Made by a program: the position numbers and the translations under genes. This document shows, piece by piece, positions 22,122 through 34,883 of a DNA stretch of 64,000 nucleotides. Source of the DNA: Emergomyces orientalis (Eukaryota; Ascomycota; Eurotiomycetes; Onygenales; Ajellomycetaceae); NCBI GenBank assembly GCA_002110485.1, contig MOWL01000067.1:3100001-3164000 (forward strand), read 5' to 3'. Below the pieces are notes generated by a model. It searched no databases. It was given only the letters and a program-made list of their open reading frames with translations, and was not told the DNA's origin. Positions within the stretch are counted from its first letter, which is position 1. The number at the start of each line of letters is the position of its first letter.

Positions 22122-25100
22122 TCACGACGGCCCCTCCCGTTTCTGCCGTTTATGTTTCCGTTTCTGTAACTTCCCATTCAGTAGCCTGCCGCTACTCGCG
22201 CTACTACCGCTACCCGGCGATGATGAAGATGCGATGGGCAGACCGGCAAAGCCCTTCGCACCCGTTTGACGGATTCTCTGCTCCGTGCGGGATAAGGTGC
22301 GGCCAAGTCCCAGTGGTGTCGTGGGGGCAAGCGCCACATCGTATCCATTCACGAGGATATGTGGGCCATTGGTTGCCACGGAGCTTTCGGGGCCTATGCT
22401 AGACCGACTGAAGCGTGGGGTGGAGGCGGGGGACATTGATATCGACATCGAATGCCGAAATTCCGGGACATCATGCCATAATTGCTTGCCGTTGGCGAGA
22501 GTATTAGCAGCCATGCGTGCAGCGCAGAAGAGGAGTTCGTCTTCATTGATTGCAGATTCGGTCAACGAGCGGGATGCTGGCGGGGGCGGTTGTGGTTGTG
22601 GTTGTGGCCGCTGCGGGCTTTTAAGGTTGGCATTGGGACGGTCTAGATTGAGTAGTTCCTCGACGGTGAGTATTCCTTCCGATATCCTTCTGCTGGCCCT
22701 GTACTGCTCCTTAGCAGCTTCATCCCCTTCTTCGGCGAAATCCGCTTTTCGTTTCGCGATATCTTGTTCTATCAACTCCCTCCTGGCAGCTTCTTGGCGT
22801 GCCACTTCGCGTTCGGCAGCTTCCCTCCTCCTGATTTCCAGCTCTGCCGCATGCAGCTCTTCCTCTTGTTGTCTAGCCATTTCACGCAGCGCAGCCTCGC
22901 GCTCCGCAGCCTTAATTCTCTCTTCCTCCTGCCGTCTGGCACGTAGCATATCTTCTTCCTTCTTAACTTTTTCAAGCCGTTCGATTCTGGCAGCCTCTTC
23001 CGCCGCAGCTCGTCTTCGATCACGCTCCCTTTCGATTTCCCGTCGAGCAGCCTCTCTCTTTTCCGATTCAATCCGTTCTGCTTCCATTTCTTCCGCCTTT
23101 CTCTTCTTCTCTGCAGCCTCCCGTTCTGCAGCCTCTCGTTCTGCAGCCTTTCGCGCTTCAACATCCTCATTTGATTCTTTAGGTTGATCGACTGAACTTG
23201 GAAATTCAAATTTCGACGTTGGTGCGTTGAAAGCTACAGGGCCGAATCAGCATCAAAAATATTATGAAAGTCGACAATGAGGGTCACAGCAAAAGCCAAT
23301 CATGCTGTATTTTAATAAACCAACTTACCTGGTAATTCCGCCGACGACGGGAAAATTGATGAGAATACATTTGACGTAGGAGCTGGCGTAGTTAGTTGAT
23401 CCTGCTTCAACGTGGGCGCCGTCGGGGTTGTGGAGAACAGCGATGACGTGCCGCCAACGCTCTCGGCTTGGTTATCAGACACATTTTTGCTAGGTTTATC
23501 AAAGAATCCAGAGCCCATGAACGGTGATGGTGGTGTTCCTAAACATATATTAACATCGTATAACTTGAGAGCACCGGGGTGGGGGGGGAGGTATGTTTTA
23601 TTACCGTTATCAAATACACTACGTTGTTTGCCTGGTTGGGAACTTGGGAAAGGCCTAAATAATGCTTCACGAGGTTTTGCGCCGTCAGCGGTTTCGGAAG
23701 GTTGTTCAGGAGGAATCGTCGTTGCTTTCGCTTGGGATGGAGTTCCGAACGTTGTTGAAGTGGGTCGTGGAAACACTTGGCTAAAACTACTAGTTCCTGG
23801 TTGGTAAGAGCTCGATTGCCCAAATGTAATTGTAGGTGTGGCCGGTTTGAAAGTTGAGTCTGTGGGAGCCCATGACCCAGTTTGAGATTGTTGGTTATCT
23901 TTCTGGGCGCCAACGGTTGAACCGAAATTAGATCCCAGTGAGGATCCTACATTTGCGCCAAATGCGGACGAGAAAGTAGATGGAGCGGACTGAGGTGCGG
24001 ATTGAGACGGTGGAAATAGGCTTTTAGAGGGTTGTCCGAATCCTCCGAAGGCAGTGGGTGGTTGCTCTGCAGAAGATGGTTTGCCGTTTTGCCGCTGTTG
24101 AGAACCGAAGCCAGGCTATAAACAAGGAGTCAGCAGGCAAGCTCAAATAAATAGTCAAAAAATCGCAAAACGAAAGCTATAACCAAAGAATTCAATATCG
24201 TGATATGTATAGGGCGGAAATATTACCGATTTCCCAGATCCCATAAACGGCGATTGAGTTTGAGGGGTAAAAGCTGGAGCGGCAGGCGATAGCTGTCCTG
24301 TCTTGAGGAACGAGGTTGGCTGCGTAGCTGGAACACTAGATGGTGTCCCCTGGGTGAAGTTGTTCGTGGTGGGGCCAGGTTCCCCAACGCTGGGGAATGA
24401 AAACGAAGGCTTGGAAGCTCCAATACTTCCTTTATCAGATTGCCAGTCTGTTGCATCGCGCATTTTGTTTTCCCCTTCATCGTCGCTAACAAATAACCCG
24501 TCTCCCTCCACTTCCTGTTTCGAGTCCTGTTGAAATGCTGAGTCGGATTGTAGTAGTGACTCATCGATCATGGCGCGTCTGGCAGCTTGCAAAACGTTCA
24601 TCCCAAGGATAAGCGCGACCAGAGTCCTTCCACAGCGTTTAGATTCGACATATTCGTATGAAAATGTTTGTTGTGAGGATGGTTGGAAGGCTATTTATTA
24701 TCAATTATTGATAATTAAAGTAAGTCAAATTATGTTCCAATAATGATCGGTGAAATTACGGATGGGAAGAGGCTGGCAGGGCGGCATAAAAAAAGGGGGG
24801 TTTGGTGGTTGAAAAAAACACGCACCGACAGAATCAAGTGAGACCTGGCCCCAGTTCAGATACATCTGTCCATCAGCGTTCGTAGCAAACTGGAGTCCTT
24901 GTTCTTCGCAAAATTCAATCGTTTGATCGCTGTCATCGAATGCCAGTACCACAGTAAGCTCGTCAACGGTCCACTCTTGGTTTTTCTGTTGTTGCGAAAT
25001 TGGATGCCGACAATACGCTTTCCATATTGATCGAATTGCCGTTTGCCGGACCTGGTTGAAATAAATCTCGGCAATGCACGCTAGGAGATACGGAACGCTA

Positions 25101-26696
25101 TTAGACTGGATGAGACGGAAGAAACGCGCATAGAGTCCCTGGGCAATGGCGTTTGGCCGCTTCGCATCCAAAGTACCCTGGTATTCCCAAGTATTCCCTG
25201 CTGCGGCAAACAACTCAAGTGCAACCTGGACACGAGGTGACCGTAGTAATTCCCGAGGCCATTTTTGTACTCGAGCTTCGAGGTCGGGGCGCTGGTCATG
25301 GATAGAGAACACAATATAATAAGCTCGAAATTCGTCCTCATTTGGAAACTTGATCAAATCTCGGTTATCGTCGTAGTAATATAGTAGGGATAATAAGGTA
25401 TTATTCAGCTGCTCCCGTTCTTGGTGGTGATCAAAGGGTTCCGAATTCTCAGGGCTAGAAAGCAGGTGGAGAGATACAATATGGAACCGCGCGATTCGTT
25501 CAAGACACTTCACCGCGATTGCGACATCCTGCACTTGAGTAAGTTGTTGAATAGATAGATCATTACGAATCGAGCGTGTGCGATCCCAGAGAAATTTGTG
25601 AGTGATAGCTAGAGTTTCGTCATCTTCTACAACATGTCGTAACAGGTAATTTATCGTCTGAAGAAGGGTCTTCGGAGTTCTGATGTCGGAAGGTAGCTGC
25701 TCGTCATAGCCGGCAGCAGATCTTCTGAATCTTTTGAGCATTTTGGCCTCAACTGTCTGAGACACTCCGGACTCCGGGTCGGTAAGCTGAAGCCAATAAA
25801 AGTCAGTGTCTGATTAAAGCTTGACGGCTAGATGATGAAAAAATATAAAAACCTTTTCGCTCTTATCAACCATCTTTTGAACAATTCGCTCAACTCGTTC
25901 GAATTCGGGACACATTTCCGTACAAGTGCCTGTCGGGGTAATTGCACTTGTCAGGGACATTGGTTGGTTCGGGTCAGCCATTTGTCCGGTTTTGATGGCT
26001 TCTGTGCGCTGCCTAGCACGGTCAAGTTTCAACTAGAAGGCCCATGACCGATTAGTCGTAAACACCGCAAGTAGAAAAGTTGCATCGTCCAAAAAAAAAA
26101 GTTACCTGCTCATAGCGACTGTTATAATCTTGCGGCACTCCGGACCTTGCACCTCCGCCTGGTGAAAATTTGCCATTTCGTCGCCGTGGATCTCTCGAGC
26201 GGTCAATGGAGGACGTATCCGTATTTGTGATTGCGCCAAAAGGAGAGGAAGGTCTCGATGATTGTCCGCTCGAAATCGCGGATCGCGAACCAAAAACCGG
26301 AGTCTTTACGCCATTTTCCTGGCCGCCCCTGGGTCGAGATCCATTCTCCGGGTTTCTCCTTTCAGCCCCTAAACCATCATAACTTAGTTCAGCGTGCGAA
26401 ATGCCCGGCTTGTTGGTAGCATTACCTCGAAATGGTCCTGCGGACGACCTGTTTGAGGTACCATTTATATGCGCAGTGCCGCCTGAGATATCACCCCGCC
26501 TCCCGCGGCTGCCTCGAAGTCCGCCACGGCCGGCTGCACGAGTTTTCGCGCCTCGTGTGCTATCATCGGTGCTAGATGCAAACCGCCCTCCTCCAGTATT
26601 TCCCCTCCATACGCGGCCGCGAGCGGATGGTCCAGCAGTCCCGCGCTTGGAACCAGCAGGACCTGTCAGCAGAGAACCCCTCGACGTAGCTGACAT
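22122..26696 (-). CDS. SAC3: Nuclear mRNA export factor Sac3/GANP
   Basis: Scaffold of the TREX-2 complex, which links transcription to mRNA export at the nuclear pore. Seven exons (26106-26696, 25853-26032, 24826-25786, 24227-24690, 23605-24115, 23329-23538, 22122-23233) join in frame to 1342 residues. Domains in order: a disordered N-terminus rich in RG/GR dipeptides (1-197); the SAC3/GANP domain (about 215-575), opening with GTCTEMCPEFERVERI and containing KFLWDRTRSIRNDLSIQQLT and the winged-helix part; a Ser/Pro/Gln region with FGQ, FGS, FGG and FMGSG motifs resembling nucleoporin FG repeats (about 640-930); a long charged coiled coil of EAAR/EREA repeats (about 990-1130), the region where Sac3 proteins bind Cdc31 and Sus1; and a basic C-terminal tail (KRKHKRQKR). 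FG-like motifs in Sac3 fit docking to Mex67 and the pore. Introns 50-110 bases, normal sites. Confidence 0.93.
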
Positions 26697-28105
26697 CCTG
26701 TTTGCCCTCGCAAAGGCCGAGAAATCTGTTGTGTCATACGTTTAGATCATGTCAGGGAGGAAAAAGAAGAGGCGGAGAAGCAGAGCAGGGAATCAATCCG
26801 TCGTCAGTCTCGGATGGGATTTGGATGTTCGAATGCGACGAAGTAGGCAAACCGATTTTGAACGTACTTCACGTAGACTTTTCGGGGAATATATTTGGCA
26901 AACGTGAAGGTGAGGAACCGCGTTTTGTACGAGTGTCGGTATCGAAGTATCCCACTCTGACAAAAAAGGTTTAACCTCCTCTTAGTCCTGATGTTCCTGG
27001 TAAACTGAAAACCTATATTTCCGGTCGTTGGACCCGTTTATTATAACAGGCGAGATGTAACTGCTCGGTGGTAGACCTCTTGTTGCAAGGGAGACGTGGG
27101 GGAAAAACCGGCGTACGTGGTAAAAACCTCTTAACTATAAGCAATACAAAGAAAATAAAAGGAAGTTAGTCCATGAAATCATGGGACTGGATACTTTGAT
27201 AACAACAATCGATCCCCATAAAAACCCCGGGTGCGGAGAGGGGGTTTTAAATATAGAAAATAACGAACGACCTTATGGAGCAACGGCGAACGGAAGGAAA
27301 AGCCCCAAATGAGAGGTAAACGCCACAAAAGAGTAATCCGGAAAATGGTACGTTTTATGCTTGTAGTGCGCAAAAGGTATGCCTAATCACTTGGAGTCGT
27401 TTTGATGTAGGGGCTCGATGATGCAAGAGGCGAAGGAGGATATATAAATGGAGGGCTTTCTGTCAGCTACGATTGCGTCAAGGCAGACAGGGCGTGTGCT
27501 TTTGGAGATAATCCAGTGAGTATCTGAGCTATGTGATTTGCGATACCCTATTATTGAATAGGAGGCAGCTTGGGCTGGTTTCTGTCCTCTAGGCTGAACA
27601 GCGGCCTCGGCGAAGCCCGTGAATGAATTCCAACGACGACGGAGAGTTGAGCTGGGTTGAGTTGAGCCGTAAATACAAAATACGGGAAGCTTTATGGCAG
27701 TTTACGCTAGTTAGAGATTACTGTTTGCTCTGTTTGCAGTGCGGATCGCGCTTGCGGCTATTTCGGCTAATTGATCAGTCATATGCTGGACGATGGAAAA
27801 TTGCATGAGGAGCTGGAAAGGCCAGAAATCAACAAAAAAAACCTGAAAAACTAAATACTAAAATTAAATCATCTAATCTACTATTATTAGCCGGAAGCAA
27901 ACTTCCAAATGCAAACTTTTTGATAAAGCTTGAATAGTAACAAGATCCTCCTGCTTTGTTGGTGTGGCTGGAATTTAGCCCATATTAACTTGCCCAAAAA
28001 ATAAAAATAATAAATCAATTCACCACAATATCGCAATCATCCAGCAAATTTTAGGAAGGAAATAACACCAAAAAAAATCAAAAATCAAAAGTCAAACCCA
28101 AAAGA
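26697..28105. other. Intergenic region between SAC3 and the zinc transporter
   Basis: SAC3 promoter side (26700 to about 27400) and 3' flank of the ZIP gene (27800-28105, AT-rich with A runs). No ORF with recognisable content; the longest open frames are below 95 codons. Nothing else seen. Confidence 0.55.
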
Positions 28106-30176
28106 TCAAGCCCAAGCCCCAACCAAACTCATCGCAGCCGCACCAGAGAATACAAGCACACAAGCAAAAACCCTCTTTTTCCCTCGCAGAATACGCCAAC
28201 TCTCATCACTCAAAAAGTCCTCGGCTAACAACTCAACCAATGAGGAGTATATCAGGACACCGGATGAGATGGCGTTCATGGTGCCGACCAGTATCAGGCC
28301 GAATTCCGAGTCTGGGTCGTAGAGGGTATGGGTTCCTAGGCCGATTGCTTGGCCGAGGGGTGTACTATATAAGTACTGAAATTAGCATATAGTTGTAAAA
28401 ATAAGAGTAACTCATATGGATCAGGATGGGATGCCATTTCAAGAGGTGCTGGGGAAAGAAAAAAAAAAACTTACGTGCAGCCATATGCTACGGCCATGAT
28501 CCACGGTTGTATAGTGTTATGTCCCCAGTTTATCACAGCGATGCGCGAGCCGAGTGCGAGGCCCTCGAACGTTTCTGCAAAAAATTTTCATCTTATTAGC
28601 TCGGGTCCATTTTTCACCTTCAACAATAAGAACAGTTCGGCTGCAAGTGGGAAGAGAGCAAAGGGGCCGGAACATACGATGGAAAGAAATAGCAATCAAC
28701 AAAACCACAAACGCACTCCCCGTCGACACCGACAGCGCCATCCCAATAAAAACACTATGGAACAATATCCCCATCTCCAACAGCATACACTGCATCACAG
28801 CCTTCTTATGCTGCTGCTCCGGCGTCAACTTAATCAACGAAGCATCATCATCGCTCGCCATCTGCTGTTCATCGATAACATCTTTGGTCTCCGCTGCTGC
28901 TCGATCAGGCGACTGGACCCGCTCCATCTCCACAAGATCCGCATTAATATGCGCCAGTTCACGACCAAGGCTATTCGAATTTCCACCCAGCGGCCTGTCG
29001 CGGCGCATCGAGGCATCCGTAGTACCGCCACCACTACCACCATGCCCCTTCTCCTGATCTCTTGTATAAACGCTACTATTGCCCTTATCACCACAACAAT
29101 GCCTACCAGGACTAAATATCATCTCCACAACCGTCACTAAGAAAACCGCAGCCAACGCAATCGCACCGGGTATCGGTTGGTAATCCTCCGTCCAGAACGA
29201 GGATAGACATGGATTATTCAGCGAGCTGAAGGCGGTGGGTAATAAATGCACAAAGGCCGTTGCAATCAGCACGCCAGTGCCGAAGTGCCGGGCGATAAAT
29301 AGGAACCAGGCCGGGATGCGCAGGAAGGGGACTTTGACTGCCACGAGCGGGAATGAACAAGCGAGGGAAGAGACGGAGAGGATGATTATGAGCGCTCCGA
29401 CGTGGAGGGGGGTGTTGTAGTCGGTTGCGGCGCCGTTGGCGTTAGAGCAAGTTCCGCGCCGTTGGAGGCGGCGGGAGGGTAGTTTATGGGCAACGTTTGA
29501 TTTTAGGGTTGATGCTGGGATTCCCGGTGAGTATTTGTTCATTCCAAAAAAGAACAAAAACAAATCAAGGGAGAAGAGGAAAACAAAAAGGAAGCCAGTG
29601 CCAATCAAATTGGTCACAGCTTTTAAAAATAAATGTTAAAAAACCTACCATAAGCAAGCAATGTAGTTCCGAAGTAACAAGATAAAAACGTTAGTAATAA
29701 AAGTAATGCGGATCGCCAGATCCAAATTCGATGCTGGCGGAATCGCTGGTATATCCCAATTGGCCACATGGAAATACGGCTAATTACGGGAGGCCCAGAT
29801 CGGGCGGCAGAGCAGGTGTCTGGTGTCATGGTGTTAGCTTATTCAAAATTCTTCACCCACATAGTAATATAAAAGCATGGAATATAAAGTTAAACAAACC
29901 TTCTTTATTCCAAAATTGGCAACCTGCATCTGCACCTGGCCCGAAGGCATGCGGGGGGTGATAATGCCTGGGCGGCTTCTCCAGGCCGTCCTGATTGTGA
30001 GTTCCATCGCAACAAGAATGTGAATCCGACGATGGACTCATCTGATTCCTGTAAGCTCTGGAATTAACAAGGCCATTGAGGTCCTCACAAGTGGTCAGTT
30101 CGCCCGTCAACAATGGCGGGCTTTGGTTCCAGTCTGGATGATCGGTGCATTGATCGGTTCTGGAGGGGCAGTTCAT
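28106..30176 (-). CDS. ZIP family zinc/iron transporter
   Basis: A membrane transporter that moves Zn2+ (possibly Fe2+) into the cytosol. Five exons (29900-30176, 29649-29819, 28678-29514, 28475-28574, 28106-28364) join in frame to 547 residues, longer than the 350-420 usual for Zrt-type proteins. The ZIP core is clear: TM segments at the LHVGALIIILSVSSL, RHFGTGVLIATAFVHLLP and AIALAAVFLVTVVEMIF strings, the metal site in TM4 (EMGILFHSVFIGMALS) and TM5 (SFHQTFEGLALG), then AYGCTTPLGQAIGLG and a last TM. The TM3-TM4 loop is long but poor in His, unlike classical fungal ZIPs. The first 150 residues are extra: a Cys/His-rich stretch (SHSCCDGTHN, RHYHPPH) and an additional hydrophobic segment encoded by exon 2. 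Divergent from CTP synthase across 2.6 kb. Resembles Zrt2-type carriers, but subtype is not certain. Confidence 0.88.
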
Positions 30177-32815
30177 GATTGGTGATGATAATAATGATGA
30201 TGGTGGGGGAAGTATGAGGGATACAAGATAGATGCTTTTCCTGCCAGTATAATTTTGAGGGTTTATTTAGAGGGGTTGTTAGGAATTCTTTATATCACGC
30301 ATGACATATATATAGAAGTGTTGCTGAATATAATTCAGGAAATATAAAAAAGAACTGCAATAAATACCAAATAAAGCCGGATGGCGAATTTGGCGAATTT
30401 GGGGAAGGGCGGAACGAAAAGCGAAGACCGCCGAGAAATAAGGCTGCGAAAGGGCAATTAGCAGCCGTTTTTTGTCGAAATGCCACCTTATGCACGGGCC
30501 GGGTGGGGAAAAACGAAAACTGGCATCGAACTCGGCGACTAGGGTATCAGGTCAGCATGGGCAATGGCAACAAATTCCGTGGAGGGAAATACATGCAGTT
30601 GTTTTCAAGATTGACCAGAGGGTAGAAATATTCATTCCTATTTGTATATGTAGATATATACTATATATGAAGAGTAGATGTAAGATATGAGAAAGACGTA
30701 GGTATTTATCTATCTGTAGCAGCCAGACATCCCTTCGCCACTCTTTGGGTTCCTTCGTGCTCTGATTTTTCAAGATTTTCAAGGTTTGGCAGGAGAAGGA
30801 GTTCTAGGCCTGGCCAATGGGGAGAGGGTGTTGCGGGCCGGTTTGCTCCGTGTGGCGTCTGGTTGGCTGAGAGAGGTGGGTCTTGGTCGCGGCAGCGGCT
30901 AAATGGAGAATACGGCGCATTTATTGGCTGGAAGTAGTCTTGGCCGAAAAGTCTAAATTATCAGATGGAAGCAATGCGATGGATGCCTGACATGGTAATT
31001 GATTGATAAGACGAAGCTTTGTGGTGTTTCTGGGAAATTTATTTTCTGTTATCTACTTACTACCTATAGGTATTCGTCAACAAGCTAGGCAGTTAATCAA
31101 TCCCTACCTGCAATATCGTCGCACCACTCGGGAAGCTCGTTCCGCTGCACAACAAACTTACAGTGTTCTATCCATCTGATACTATTGAAGAAGATATCGT
31201 TCCCAAATTGAGCAGATACGATATCTATCCATTCACCCGACTATTTTTTGCCAAGGTTCAATGTAGGAGCACGCTCCACTATCCCGGATCTTTGAAAAAT
31301 CGAAATATGGCATTCTACCCAGCATTTGCGTTGTTCGCACGTGCGTATTCGTTTATCCTACACCTATTTACTAGGTACCTTGGTAGGCCGAATGAGGCCA
31401 GGTATACACCCAAGAATATAAACAAAACCCCTTACAATGAACTGCCCATAAATAACAAGCAGCTGCCGGATCCGGCTCTTATTTCCCCAGAATTAGATCT
31501 CTCAGGCGAACTCCACCTCGTGACTCTGTGCCAAATGAGGGTTCACCGGAGAAGATTTTTGGGGGATATATATATAGTCAACCCCCATTCTTCCCAACCT
31601 GCGCCTCGTCAGTGTAACCTGGGGTCAAACTATCTGGGACGCTTTTATTTTTGGTTGTTCTATTCTTGGGCTGTATGCGTATATAAATACCCAGGTACTC
31701 CCCCGGCCTTACACTACACTGCATCTAAGGTTATCAGATTGATAAAATGGCCTGACACATGTAATATGTAGCTCCATTTCTCCGAAAATGAGCGCGTCAC
31801 GGGTTCAGACCTTGATTGTGGAACCAACTTGCTTTTATATCTGGAATTGTTCTAGACCGGGCTGGGATATCTATGGCCTGGAAAGTTTGAACGTTGCCCG
31901 GAAGAACGTTGATGGTTATAGTAGGGATTAATTATAATCCCCAGTCGGTCTGTTCTTTGGTAATGTTTTCACGAAAATCTCTGCAAAGAGGAATCTGCAC
32001 AAAAGGTGGGTGAGTATTTGAAAACCATGGAGATAAAACGATCAATCTCTTAAGAGGCAAGGGTTTGCCAGGATATGTATTCTGAAAGAAAGGATGGGGG
32101 TTAATTAATCAGTTGTTTCTCAGTTTTGGCAACTCACAGCTAAAAGATAACTAGTACTAGTATAAATAGAGCTTCTTGGTTGCAGTGAGGCTGAACGATG
32201 AGCCACATGGAAGATTGTGGGATGTGATTGATACTAGTAGTACTCAGTAGTTAACATATTGCACGACGAGCTCCCCCACTTTGTACCACTACACCAATTT
32301 AGTGTAAGAGACTGTCTATAAGACAAACAAGACAAACACAACAAGGTAGTAACTTCTCATTAGTAGGTACAAACTGGGCGAAGGTCATGGCACGGTGTGT
32401 AGCAGACCTTCCCAGCCAAACAAAAGAAATTCATGGCAGTGTGCAGCAGTTGTTGCAGTCATTGCAGATTTTCACATACCTATTTAGCCCTCGGGGCACT
32501 CACTGATTTCATGTTGAGAAAATATGCCCGTCATTCGTTATGGCAAACGCGGTTATTTATCACCAAACGTCACTATTGGCTACGCGGCCTTCAAAATCAC
32601 CGATCGCGTTTAAAATATAAGGCTACCTCGCTTATCGCGTCCAGCCTCACCGCTTTCCGTTCTCGGAATACTGCCGCGACGGAACAACACCACCCAAAAT
32701 TTTGTGTTTCTTCTTTTCTTCTTTTTTTTTTCTTCCCCCCCCTTCCGCCCCCTCTCCGAAGAGGGGCGAATTGCCAGTTCAGGGCTCATTAATACCAATT
32801 CAACATCTGTTCAAG
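30177..32815. other. Divergent promoter region, ZIP transporter / CTP synthase
   Basis: 2.6 kb between two divergent genes. A 202-codon open frame on the plus strand (31163-31771) begins at GTG and has its first ATG 48 codons in; I recognise nothing in it. Polypyrimidine runs at 32700-32760 lie just upstream of the CTP synthase start, as is common in fungal promoters. No clear tRNA or mobile element. Confidence 0.5.
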
Positions 32816-34883
32816 ATGAAGTACATTTTGGTTTCGGGAGGTATGTTCTGTTGTCCTTTTGGTTCTCGTGGTTTTTTTTTTTTTTTCGTGGATCGTGCCT
32901 GACAGACCCCATCGCGTGTAGGCGTTATCTCCGGTGTTGGCAAGGGCATCATCGCCTCCAGCACAGGGCTGCTCCTGAAGACCCGTGGCCTGAAAGTGAC
33001 CAGCATTAAGATAGACCCATATATGAATGTTGATGCTGGGACTATGAGCCCTACCGAGTTGGTGCCCCCCTTTTGCGATTTTCACTTCCCCCCACCTCCC
33101 TCTGAGCGACGAAGGGAAAAACAGCAATTGACAGGGAATATAGGCATGGGGAAGTGTACGTGTTGGATGATGGCGGGGAAGTCGATCTGGACCTAGGAAA
33201 CTACGAGCGCTATCTCAATATTTCCCTCAGCCACGAGCACAATATAACCACTGGCAAGATCTACCTGCACGTTATTGAGCGTGAACGCCGTGGTGACTAT
33301 CTTGGAAAAACGGTCCAGATCGTGCCACATCTGACAGACGCAATCCAAGACTGGATTGAACGCGTGGCTAAGATTCCCGTCGATGAATCCGGGCAAGAGC
33401 CAGACGTATGCATTGTCGAGGTAAGGATTTCTCCCTGGAGACTTCCGTATTTCTGGCACACGACTTTCAAAATCTAAATTCTTTTTACCACAGCTCGGAG
33501 GTACAATCGGAGACGTGGAATCCGGTGTCTTTTTTGAAGCCATGCGTCAGCTCCAGAGACGAGCTGGGAAGGGCAATTTCCTTCAGATACACGTCTCTTA
33601 TGTTCCTGTGATTCCACCCGGTAGCGGCGAGCAGAAGACGAAGCCAACCCAGCGGGCAATCAGCGATGTCCGGAGCGCAGGTCTCAGTCCGGACTTGGTA
33701 TATCCTACTTTTTGCTCCCTTTTCACACCTGCCTTATTTAGCTGATTGGTATGAACCCCTCCAGATTGCTTGCCGCTGCGAGAGACCTCTCGAAGACCAA
33801 ACCATCGTCAAAATCGCCAATGCCTGTCAAGTTGATCGAGACCAGGTCATCACTGTCCACAATGTCTCAACAACCTATCATGTCCCCGTCCTCCTTGAGA
33901 ACCAGGGCGTGCTTTCGACCATAAATCGTGTGCTTCAACTTGATACTGTCACCATACCTAAAAAACTTCTGGAGCAAGGCATCGCTACATGGACTGCGTG
34001 GAAAGCCCTAGCAACGGCTCAGGATCATACACAGGAAACTGTGTCCATTGCCCTTGTTGGAAAATACACGTCCCTTCACGACTCCTACATGAGCGTAAGC
34101 AAGTCGCTGGAACATGCGGCTATGCATTGTAAACGAAAAATCAATCTTGTCTGGGTTGACGCCTCTCACTTGGAAGAGGCGACACAGGAAAGTTCCCCGG
34201 CAGAGTTCCATAAAGCATGGCATGCCGTGTGCATGGCAGACGGGATCCTAGTCCCTGGAGGTTTTGGCCATCGGGGAACGGAAGGAATGATTAAAGCTGC
34301 CAAGTGGGCGCGTACCAACAACATTCCCTACCTGGGAATATGCCTAGGCATGCAGCTAGCTGTCATTGAATATGCACGTAACATCTGCGGTCTAGATGCT
34401 CACAGCGAGGAATTCGACGAGCACCACGCAACCCCGACGATCGTCTACATGCCCGAAATCAACAAGGAGAAAATGGGTGGCACGATGCGATTGGGCAAGC
34501 GGCCCACCATCTTCCAACCGGACACGGAGTGGTCTCGTCTGCGAAAGCTATATGGAGACACCCCTGCCATCTGGGAGCGGCACCGACATCGCTACGAAGT
34601 CAATCCCAAGATGGTAGAGACACTGGAGAAAGCCGGGTTGACGTTCGTAGGCAAGGATGAAAAAGGTGAGCGGATGGAAATCATCGAGCTCAAGGAGCAT
34701 AGGTGGTATGTTGGGGTGCAGTTCCATCCCGAGTACCTTTCTCGCGTGCTTGCGCCTAGCAAGACGTTCCTCGGCTTCTTTGCTGCCGCTGCGGGTTGTC
34801 TTGAGGAGATCACCAAGTCGTACAAGGATCGCCATGACCTTAGCCGTCAGGAGATGGATCCTGGTCTGATTCCTGTACGGTAG
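32816..34883 (+). CDS. URA7: CTP synthase
   Basis: Converts UTP, ATP and glutamine to CTP, the last step of pyrimidine nucleotide synthesis; cytosolic and often filament-forming. Exons 32816-32840, 32922-33057, 33144-33420, 33494-33697 and 33765-34883 join to 586 residues (family 560-590). The N-terminal amidoligase domain starts KYILVSGGVISGVGKG with the P-loop-like glycine segment, followed by KIDPYMNVDAGTMSPTEHGE. The C-terminal class I glutaminase domain has its Cys nucleophile C407 (YLGICLGMQLAV) and the His and Glu of the triad, H534 and E536 (FHPEY). The second intron has a weaker donor (GTTGGT), chosen because it is the only join that restores the TEHGEV segment. The first exon encodes only eight residues plus one base. 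Named by the yeast symbol; yeast has a second copy, URA8, which cannot be told apart here. Confidence 0.96.

Noticed and set aside
22285..23187. 300-codon open frame on the plus strand
   Set aside because: It lies antisense to the Glu/Ala/Arg coiled coil of SAC3. Such repeat-rich coding DNA opens long Ser/Ala/Leu frames on the other strand; the translation has no domain, and the SAC3 frame is supported by splice joins.
28475..29140. 221-codon open frame on the plus strand
   Set aside because: Antisense to the ZIP transporter, crossing its introns; His/Arg-rich, no domain.
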